A program made the position numbers and the translations under genes. A DNA stretch of 11,852 bases, taken from positions 1 to 11,852 of the forward strand of contig CAMLDZ010000097.1 in assembly GCA_946478985.1 (NCBI GenBank), read 5' to 3'. Of this stretch, positions 6,610 through 11,852 are shown piece after piece (within the stretch, counting starts at the first letter, position 1; every line of letters starts with the position of its first letter). This DNA comes from an uncultured Solimonas sp. (GTDB taxonomy: Bacteria > Pseudomonadota > Gammaproteobacteria > Nevskiales > Nevskiaceae). The notes beneath the pieces were generated by a model, which saw only the letters and a list, made by a program, of their open reading frames with translations, searched no databases and was not told the DNA's origin.

Positions 6610-8252
6610 GCGCCGCCACCGACCGCGGGTCCGACGACCGCGATTTCACGCCGTGGCCGGCGGCATTCGCGCGGCGCTATCGCGAGCGCGGCTACTGGCG
6701 CGGCCAGACGCTCGGCGCCTTCCTGCGCGAGGCGGCGCAGCAGCACGGCGAGCGCATCGCCGTGGTCTGCCGCAAGCGGCGCTGGAGCTATGCGGATCTG
6801 GACCTGCGCGCCGACCGCCTGGCCGCCGGCCTGCTCGATCTGGGCCTGCGCCCCGGCGAGCGCGTCGTCGTGCAGCTGCCCAACCTCGCCGAGTTCCTCG
6901 TCACGCTGTTTGCGTGCTTTCGCGCCGGGCTGATTCCGGTGCTGGCCTTGCCGGGCCATCGCCGTGCCGAGATCGGCGCCTTCTGCGCGCAGGCCGAGGC
7001 CGCCGCCTATGTGGTCGCCGACCGCCACGAAAGCTTCGATTACCGTGATCTGGCGCGCGAGATCCAGCTGCAGTCGCCGTCGCTGCGGCAGGTGATCGTC
7101 GTCGGCCAGGCGGCCGAGTTCGTCGCCTTCGATTCGCTGTACGCCGAGCCGCGCGCGCTGCCGGAACCGGATGCGAGCGGTATTGCGCTGCTGCAACTGT
7201 CCGGCGGCAGCACCGGTACGCCCAAGCTGATTCCGCGCACGCACGACGACTATCTCTACAGCGTGCGCGGCAGCATCGACATCTGCGGTTTCGATCGTGA
7301 CACCGTGTTCCTCGTCGCGCTGCCGGCCGCGCACAACTTCCCGATGAGTTCGCCGGGCACGCTCGGCACGCTCGGTGCCGGCGGCCGCATCGTCATGTCC
7401 TTGCGCGCCGAGCCGCAGAGCGCGTTCGCGCTGATCGCCGCGGAGAGCGTCACGCACGCGGCGCTGGTGCCGGCGCTGCTGCTGGTCTGGCTGGACGCGG
7501 CGACCGTCGAGCGCAGCGCCCTGCGCAGCCTGCGGCGCGTGCTGGTCGGCGGCGCCAGCCTGCCGCTGGAGATCGCGCGGCGCGTGCAGCCGGTGCTCGG
7601 CTGCGCGCTGCAGCAGGTATTCGGCATGGCCGAAGGCCTGGTCCACTACACCCGGCTGGATGACGACGACAGCCGTATCCTCGAAACGCAGGGCCGGCCG
7701 ATCTCGCCCGACGACGAGATCCGTGTCGTCGATGACGACGACCGCGAGGTGGCGCCGGGCCAGACCGGCCACCTGCTGACGCGCGGACCATACACCATCC
7801 GCGGCTACTGGCGCGCCGATGCGCACAACGCGCGCGCGTTCACCGCCGACGGCTTCTACCGCACCGGCGACCGTGTGCGCCTGCGCGCCGACGGCTATAT
7901 CCAGGTGGTTGGCCGCGCCAAGGACCAGATCAACCGCGGCGGCGAGAAGATCGCCGCCGAGGAAATCGAGCAGCATCTGCTCAGTCATCCGCGCGTGCGC
8001 AACGTCGCCCTGGTGTCGGTGCCGGACGCATTCCTCGGCGAGCGCGCCTGCGCTTTCGTCGAGCTGGTGCCGCGCGACAACGACGAACCCGCCGGCCGCC
8101 TGGTGGTGGCGCTCAAGCTGCATCTGCGCAACCAGGGCCTGGCCACCTACAAGATTCCCGACCGCATCGAGTTTCTCGAGCGCCTGCCGCTGACCGCGCC
8201 GGGCAAGGTCGCCAAGCAGCTGCTGCGCGAGCGTGCCGCGCAGCATGCCTGA
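6606..8252 (+). CDS. entE: 2,3-Dihydroxybenzoate-AMP ligase (stand-alone adenylation enzyme)
   Basis: A 548-residue member of the EntE/DhbE/VibE aryl-acid adenylation family. It activates DHB with ATP and transfers it to the phosphopantetheine arm of the EntB carrier domain. The P-loop-like A3 motif is SGGSTGTPK (199-207). The aryl-acid pocket signature HNFPMSSPG starts at His243, with Asn244 matching the residue that contacts the 2-hydroxyl in DHB ligases. FGMAEG (A5), the YRTGD motif (A7), the hinge and A8 region [14 protein letters not shown], and the A10 motif GKVAK with catalytic Lys534 are all present. The start at 6606 follows a GGAG and overlaps entC. No carrier domain is fused. A salicylate-specific relative is the main alternative, but entA and entB in the window favour DHB. 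Confidence 0.95.
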   Translation: MSAATDRGSDDRDFTPWPAAFARRYRERGYWRGQTLGAFLREAAQQHGERIAVVCRKRRWSYADLDLRADRLAAGLLDLGLRPGERVVVQLPNLAEFLVTLFACFRAGLIPVLALPGHRRAEIGAFCAQAEAAAYVVADRHESFDYRDLAREIQLQSPSLRQVIVVGQAAEFVAFDSLYAEPRALPEPDASGIALLQLSGGSTGTPKLIPRTHDDYLYSVRGSIDICGFDRDTVFLVALPAAHNFPMSSPGTLGTLGAGGRIVMSLRAEPQSAFALIAAESVTHAALVPALLLVWLDAATVERSALRSLRRVLVGGASLPLEIARRVQPVLGCALQQVFGMAEGLVHYTRLDDDDSRILETQGRPISPDDEIRVVDDDDREVAPGQTGHLLTRGPYTIRGYWRADAHNARAFTADGFYRTGDRVRLRADGYIQVVGRAKDQINRGGEKIAAEEIEQHLLSHPRVRNVALVSVPDAFLGERACAFVELVPRDNDEPAGRLVVALKLHLRNQGLATYKIPDRIEFLERLPLTAPGKVAKQLLRERAAQHA

Positions 8253-8254
8253 TC

Positions 8255-8302
8255 GCCCTCATCCGCCCTCCGGGCACCTTCTCCCGCAGTGCGGGAGAAG
8301 GG
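8255..8302. repeat. REP-like palindromic repeat, copy 2
   Basis: It starts three bases after the entE stop with the head CCCTCATCCGCCC. An 11-base-pair hairpin CCTTCTCCCGC (8277-8287) / GCGGGAGAAGG (8291-8301) with an AGT loop follows. Head and arm match the copy at 91-139 apart from a few bases near the hairpin tip. As a 3'-end hairpin it could stabilise the entE message or partly end it. Confidence 0.75.
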
Positions 8303-8309
8303 GAAAAAC

Positions 8310-8353
8310 AAAACCCCTCTGCCGCACCGCGGGAGAGGGGTCGGGGGTGAGGG
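8310..8353. repeat. REP-like palindromic repeat, copy 3, inverted and divergent
   Basis: The stem CCCCTCTGCCGC (8314-8325) / GCGGGAGAGGGG (8329-8340) has one mismatch and an ACC loop. It is followed by GGGGTGAGGG, whose reverse complement resembles the CCCTCATCC head of the other copies. The element is therefore an inverted relative of copy 2, and the two form a head-out pair like the paired REPs (BIMEs) of other Gammaproteobacteria. Bases 8354-8408 after it carry no convincing promoter. Confidence 0.7.
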
Positions 8354-8408
8354 ACTGCGCACTCTCATCAGGCTTTGAACAGATTTCGAGAACCCGCAAG
8401 GATCAACG

Positions 8409-9284
8409 ATGAGCATTCCCCGCATTGCCCCCTACGCCATGCCGCAGCACCTGCCGGTCAGCCGTGCGCGCTGGCAGCTGCAGGCGCCGCGCGCCGCGCT
8501 GCTGGTGCACGACATGCAGCAGTACTTCGTCGACTTCTTCGACGCCACGCAGGCGCCGGTGCCGGAGCTGCTGCGGCATTGCGCGCAGCTGATCGCCGCC
8601 TGCCGCAGCGCCGGAGTTCCGGTGTTCTACACCGCGCAGCCCGGTGCGCAGCGGCCGCAGGATCGCGCGCTGCTCAGCGACTTCTGGGGCGAGGGCCTGG
8701 CCGACCGCCCCGAGCTGACGCGCATCGTCGCGCCGCTGCAGCCGCAGGCCGGCGACACCGTGCTGTGCAAGTGGCGTTACAGCGCCTTCAAGCGCAGCGA
8801 CTTCGAGGCGCAGCTGCGCGCGCACGGCCGCGAGCAGCTGATCATCTGCGGGGTCTATGCGCACATCGGCTGCCTGATGACGGCGGGCGAGGCGTTCATG
8901 CTCGACATCCAGCCGTTCCTGATCGGCGATGCGATCGCCGACTTTTCGCGCGACGAGCACGAGATGGCGCTGCGCTACGCCGCCGGCCGCTGCGCCCAGG
9001 TGGCGACGACGCGGGAAGTCATCGCGCAGCTGCAGGGGGCGCGGCTGACGCTCGATGGTCTGCGCGAAGAAGTCGCCGCGCAGATCGGCATCGAGCCGGC
9101 GCAGCTCGGCGACGGCGACGATCTGCTGCTGATGGGCCTGGATTCGGTGCGCTTGATGGCGCTGGTGCAGCGCTGGAAGCTGCGCGGTCTCAAGGCCGAT
9201 TTCGCCGAGCTGGCCGAGGCACCGACGCTGGCCGGCTGGCTGGCGGCGCTGACGCAGGCCCCGCACGCGGCGCTGCAGGCATGA
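8409..9284 (+). CDS. entB: Isochorismatase with C-terminal aryl carrier domain
   Basis: A 291-residue bifunctional protein like EntB/VibB/DhbB. Residues about 1-208 are the isochorismatase, which hydrolyses isochorismate to 2,3-dihydro-2,3-dihydroxybenzoate and pyruvate. It shows [14 protein letters not shown] with Asp35, LCKWRYSAF with Lys121, and the [12 protein letters not shown] loop (148-159). Residues about 212-283 are the aryl carrier domain, with [11 protein letters not shown] carrying the phosphopantetheine-accepting Ser246, almost exactly the position in E. coli EntB. EntE loads DHB there. The start at 8409 has AAGGA six bases upstream. The stop overlaps the next gene as ATGA, which suits a carrier and the enzyme that unloads it being made together. 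A phosphopantetheinyl transferase is needed to activate Ser246 and is not in this window. Confidence 0.96.
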   Translation: MSIPRIAPYAMPQHLPVSRARWQLQAPRAALLVHDMQQYFVDFFDATQAPVPELLRHCAQLIAACRSAGVPVFYTAQPGAQRPQDRALLSDFWGEGLADRPELTRIVAPLQPQAGDTVLCKWRYSAFKRSDFEAQLRAHGREQLIICGVYAHIGCLMTAGEAFMLDIQPFLIGDAIADFSRDEHEMALRYAAGRCAQVATTREVIAQLQGARLTLDGLREEVAAQIGIEPAQLGDGDDLLLMGLDSVRLMALVQRWKLRGLKADFAELAEAPTLAGWLAALTQAPHAALQA

Positions 9285-10585
9285 CTGCGGTACTGGAGCC
9301 GCGGATCGACGCCGCCCTGCCGCTGACGCAGGCGCAGCTCGGCGTGCTGCTCGGCCAGCAGCTGGCCGGCGACGACAGCGTGTTCCACGCCGCCGAAGCG
9401 ACCGAGATCGACGGGCCGCTGGATATCGTGCTGTTCGAGCAGGCGTTGCAGGCGACGCTGTCCGAGGCGCGCTCGCTGCATCTGCGCGTGCAGCGGCAAG
9501 ACGGCGAGTACCGGCAGCAGCCGGTCGCCGCGCCGCGCGGCGTTCTGCATCTGGTCGATGCCGCCGGGCTCGACCAGGCGGCCTTCGAGGCCCTGCTCGA
9601 CGAGGCGCTGGCGCGACCCTTCGACATCGCCAGCGGCGATCTCTACGAGCACCGGCTGTATCGGCGCGCTGCCGATCGCCATGTCTGGCTGCACCGCGCG
9701 CATCACCTGCTGCTCGACGGCTACGGCTTCCAGCTGATCGCGCGCCGCGTCGCCGCGCAGTACGCGGCGCGGCTGGCCGGCACGCCGCCGTCGCCGGCCG
9801 CGTTCGGCGAGCTGGCGGCCGTGGTCGAGGCCGATCGCGCCTATCAGGCCTCGACGGCGCGCGCGGCGGATCGCGCGTTCTGGCTGCAGACGCTCAAGGG
9901 CCTGTCGCCGGTTTCGCTGTGTGCGCGGACGCAGCCCGGCATCGGCCGCGGCCACCGTGTCGGCGGTGCGCTGCCGCAGCGCACGGCGGATGCGCTCAGG
10001 CAGCTGGCGATGCGGCTCGACCTGAGCTGGCCGGAGCTGCTGATCGCCGCCTTCGCCGGCTACCTCGCGCAGCGCGGTCACGGCCGCGACGTGGTGCTCG
10101 GCCTGCCGGTGATGCAGCGGCTCGGCGGTCCGGTGGCGCGCACGCCGTGCACGGCGATGAACGTGATGCCGCTGCCGGTGCCGGACGCGGCCACGCAATC
10201 GCTGGCCGGCCTCGCGGCGAGCCTGCGCACGGCGATGCCGCGGCTGCGCGCGCATCAGCGCTATCGCTTCGAGCATCTGGAAGGCGATCTGGAGCAAGCC
10301 GGCTACGCGCGCGGCCTGCTCGGCACCGAGGTCAACGTGATGCCGTTCGAATCGCCGTCAGCGTTTGGGCCCTGCCGGGCCCGCACGCAGGTGCTGGCTG
10401 CCGGCCCGGTCGAGGATCTCGCGGCGATCTTCATGGCGCGCGGCGAGGCCATCGACTTCGATCTCGATGGCCGGCCGCAGAACTACTCGCGGGACGAGCT
10501 GCGCGCGCACTGGCGGGGCTTTGCCGATTTCCTGTCATGCGCGCTGGCGGCGCCGTCGACGCCGCTGCGTGAATTGCCCGCATAG
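9281..10585 (+). CDS. vibH: Stand-alone condensation-domain amide synthase (VibH-like)
   Basis: A 434-residue protein made of one NRPS condensation domain and nothing else, the same layout and size as VibH of vibriobactin synthesis (about 440 residues). It begins with LPLTQAQLGVLL (C1-like motif). The catalytic motif HHLLLDG is at 141-147, with His142 as the expected catalytic His and Asp146 and Gly147 intact. The later motif region includes TPCTAMNVMPLPV, which corresponds to the family's hinge motif. VibH moves DHB from the VibB carrier to a free amine of norspermidine, so this enzyme should acylate a soluble di- or polyamine with DHB taken from EntB. The amine and the number of acylations cannot be read from sequence. 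Its start overlaps the entB stop. Its end lies 5 bases from the convergent entA stop. Confidence 0.88.
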   Translation: MTAVLEPRIDAALPLTQAQLGVLLGQQLAGDDSVFHAAEATEIDGPLDIVLFEQALQATLSEARSLHLRVQRQDGEYRQQPVAAPRGVLHLVDAAGLDQAAFEALLDEALARPFDIASGDLYEHRLYRRAADRHVWLHRAHHLLLDGYGFQLIARRVAAQYAARLAGTPPSPAAFGELAAVVEADRAYQASTARAADRAFWLQTLKGLSPVSLCARTQPGIGRGHRVGGALPQRTADALRQLAMRLDLSWPELLIAAFAGYLAQRGHGRDVVLGLPVMQRLGGPVARTPCTAMNVMPLPVPDAATQSLAGLAASLRTAMPRLRAHQRYRFEHLEGDLEQAGYARGLLGTEVNVMPFESPSAFGPCRARTQVLAAGPVEDLAAIFMARGEAIDFDLDGRPQNYSRDELRAHWRGFADFLSCALAAPSTPLRELPA

Positions 10586-10590
10586 CGGCC

Positions 10591-11361
10591 CTAGAAGGTC
10601 GCGCCGCCGTCGACCACCAGATCCTGCAGGGTGATGTGGCCGGCGGCGTCGGACAGCAGGAACAATACCGCCTGCGCGATGTCGTCCGGCGTCGCCAGCT
10701 TGCGCAGCGGAATGCCGAGCCGGTGGCGCGCCAGCGAGCCGGCGATCACCTGCTCGGCACTGCCGGCGCCGTCGCGCCAGAAGCGGCGCTGCATCTCGGT
10801 GTCGGTCGAGCCCGGCGACACCAGATTGCAGCGGATGCCGTACTCGGCCAGCTCCAGGCCCAGGCAGCGCATCAGCTGCGCCGTCGCCGCCTTGGACGCC
10901 GCGTAGGCACCCATCTGCGTGCGCGGCGTCGAGGCCGCATTGGAGCCGACGGTGACGATGCCGCCGCGGCGGCGCTCGCGCATGCGCCGCGCCACCGCGC
11001 GGCTCAGGAAGAATGCGCCATGCGTGTTGACGGCAAAGCTGTCGAGCCAGTCGGCGTCGCTGGTGTCGGTGATGTCGGCGACGCGGAGGATGCCGGCGAC
11101 GTTGACCAGATACTCGATCGGGCCGCGCTCGGCTTCGATCTGCGTGATGCAGTGCTCGACGGCAGTGCTGTCGGCAACGTCGAGCGGGCAGGGGTGCAGC
11201 CGCGCCGGGTCGGCGCAACGCGCGGCGAGGGTGGCGGCATCGCGGTCCAGCGCGGCGACATGCAGGCCTTGTGCGGCCAGGGCATCGGCGATCGCGGCGC
11301 CGATGCCTTGCGCGGCACCGCTGACCACGGCGATGCCGCGGCGCAGCGCATAGGAGGACAT
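10591..11361 (-). CDS. entA: 2,3-Dihydro-2,3-dihydroxybenzoate dehydrogenase
   Basis: A 256-residue short-chain dehydrogenase of the EntA/VibA type, oxidising 2,3-dihydro-DHB to DHB with NAD+ in the cytosol. The Rossmann motif is SGAAQGIG (14-21), with Asp39 after the second strand favouring NAD+. The structural motif NVAG (87-90) replaces the usual NNAG. The catalytic set is Ser140, Tyr153 and Lys157, with normal spacing. STDTEMQRRFW (185-195) is characteristic of EntA rather than generic reductases. Three in-frame starts are possible: TTG 11397, ATG 11376 and ATG 11361. None has a good ribosome site. I chose 11361 because it leaves the family-typical short lead before the first strand. The gene is on the opposite strand from entCEB and converges on the vibH-like gene with a 5-base gap. 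It has no visible Fur box. Confidence 0.93.
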   Translation of the reverse strand: MSSYALRRGIAVVSGAAQGIGAAIADALAAQGLHVAALDRDAATLAARCADPARLHPCPLDVADSTAVEHCITQIEAERGPIEYLVNVAGILRVADITDTSDADWLDSFAVNTHGAFFLSRAVARRMRERRRGGIVTVGSNAASTPRTQMGAYAASKAATAQLMRCLGLELAEYGIRCNLVSPGSTDTEMQRRFWRDGAGSAEQVIAGSLARHRLGIPLRKLATPDDIAQAVLFLLSDAAGHITLQDLVVDGGATF

Positions 11362-11412
11362 CGAGGAGTTCGACATCGGCAGACTCGCGACAGGCAAACA
11401 TCGGCCGATTTT

Positions 11413-11443
11413 GCGGCAGGCGGCGCCGGGGCGCCGCCGCCGC
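11413..11443. other. GC-rich hairpin between trxA and entA
   Basis: GCGGC (11413-11417) and GGCGGCGCC (11419-11427) pair with GGCGCCGCC (11430-11438) and GCCGC (11439-11443). The stem is about 14 base pairs with a single bulged A and a very tight loop. It lies after the thioredoxin stop and before entA on their shared strand. No U-tract follows on the transcribed strand, so it is at best a partial terminator or processing site. Confidence 0.4.
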
Positions 11444-11474
11444 GAGCATCAAAACACTTTGCGCTGCGGGCCGA

Positions 11475-11819
11475 TCAGGCGGTCGTCGCCAGATGCGGCG
11501 CGACCAGTGCGGCAAGCTGCGACTTCGCCGCCGCACCGACCTGCGTGGCGGCCGGCTGGCCGTCCTTGAACAGCATCAGCGTCGGAATGCCGCGGATGCC
11601 CAGTTCGGCGGTGATCTCCGGGTTCTCGTCGACATTGAGCTTGACGATCTTCAGCTTGCCTTCGGTCTCGGCGGCCAGCTGGTCGAGCACCGGCGCCACC
11701 ATCCGGCAGGGCCCGCACCATTCGGCCCAGAAATCGACGAGCACCGGCTGCGCCTGGCTGGCGCGGCGCACGTCCTGCTCGAAGCTGTGATCGCTGACGG
11801 CGGTGATGCGATTGCTCAT
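11475..11819 (-). CDS. trxA: Thioredoxin
   Basis: A complete 114-residue single-domain thioredoxin, a cytosolic disulfide reductant. The active site is WCGPC (34-38), within the classical VDFWAEWCGPCRM. The cis-proline loop is GIRGIPTLMLF with Pro79, and KIVKLNVDENPE lies in the expected central strand. The C-terminus carries a few extra Ala/Thr residues. The ATG at 11819 has AGGAG six bases upstream (11826-11830 on the plus strand). The gene lies upstream of entA on the same strand with a gap of about 113 bases holding a hairpin, so read-through into entA is possible. A direct role in siderophore metabolism is not implied by the sequence; it may simply mark the edge of the locus. Confidence 0.96.
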   Translation of the reverse strand: MSNRITAVSDHSFEQDVRRASQAQPVLVDFWAEWCGPCRMVAPVLDQLAAETEGKLKIVKLNVDENPEITAELGIRGIPTLMLFKDGQPAATQVGAAAKSQLAALVAPHLATTA

Positions 11820-11832
11820 GACACGCTCCTAG

Positions 11833-11852
11833 GGCCTGTTAACGCTATGGCC
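11833..11852. other. GGCC-bounded motif at the right end
   Basis: The last 20 bases begin and end with GGCC and contain GTTAAC. The window stops here, directly upstream of the thioredoxin ribosome site. It might be the edge of a repeat or insertion sequence, since contigs often break at repeats, but nothing further can be seen. Confidence 0.2.

Noticed and set aside
5940..8246. A 768-codon antisense open frame across entC and entE
   Set aside because: Same reason: it lies opposite clear enzyme genes and has no recognisable motifs.
8255..8353. CRISPR array or simple intrinsic terminator
   Set aside because: There are only two units, inverted and divergent, with no spacers of regular length, and no U-tract follows either hairpin.
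8375..8403. Promoter with a TTGAAC -35 element before entB
   Set aside because: The correctly spaced -10 position falls on the ribosome site (AAGGAT), which would put the transcription start at the start codon. Not convincing.
8375..9280. Upstream extension of the vibH-like frame through entB
   Set aside because: It overlaps the whole of entB in another frame and is Arg/Ala-rich. The condensation domain begins right after the ATG at 9281.
10586..10590. Bidirectional terminator between the vibH-like gene and entA
   Set aside because: The gap is only 5 bases, and I could not find a stem with flanking T-runs over the joined 3' ends.

Overview
This is a catecholate-siderophore locus from a very GC-rich Gram-negative bacterium. 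Third-codon positions are heavily G/C. Short GC-rich hairpin repeats of a type common in Xanthomonadaceae-like Gammaproteobacteria lie in the gaps. A lysobacter/xanthomonad-type gammaproteobacterium is my best guess, but no rRNA or other taxonomic marker is present. The left end is a 50-base run of C that looks like an assembly or sequencing artefact.

Layout. On the minus strand (156-3105) lies an uptake and control group: an AraC-type regulator, then a siderophore-interacting flavoprotein (ViuB-like reductase), then a lipoprotein periplasmic siderophore-binding protein. The last two overlap by ATGA. A divergent region (3106-3312) carries a strong Fur-box match next to the start of a TonB-dependent outer-membrane receptor on the plus strand (3313-5298). 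The receptor is followed on the same strand by entC (isochorismate synthase) and entE (2,3-dihydroxybenzoate-AMP ligase), joined by an ATGA overlap. A gap of about 155 bases holding an inverted pair of REP-like hairpins comes next. Then come entB (isochorismatase plus aryl carrier domain) and a stand-alone condensation-domain amide synthase resembling VibH, again joined by ATGA. Facing these on the minus strand are entA (2,3-dihydro-DHB dehydrogenase), only 5 bases from the vibH-like stop codon, and a thioredoxin gene.

How they work together. EntC, the EntB isochorismatase domain and EntA make 2,3-dihydroxybenzoate (DHB) from chorismate. EntE activates DHB and loads it on the EntB carrier domain at Ser246. 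The VibH-like enzyme is expected to move DHB from the carrier to a free amine, so the product is probably a DHB amide of a diamine or polyamine rather than enterobactin. The ferric complex would enter through the receptor and the binding protein, and iron would be released by the reductase. Control would come from Fur plus the AraC protein.

The window contains no multidomain NRPS, phosphopantetheinyl transferase, ABC permease or ATPase, or exporter. These must lie elsewhere if they exist. I saw no tRNA, rRNA, CRISPR array or transposase gene.
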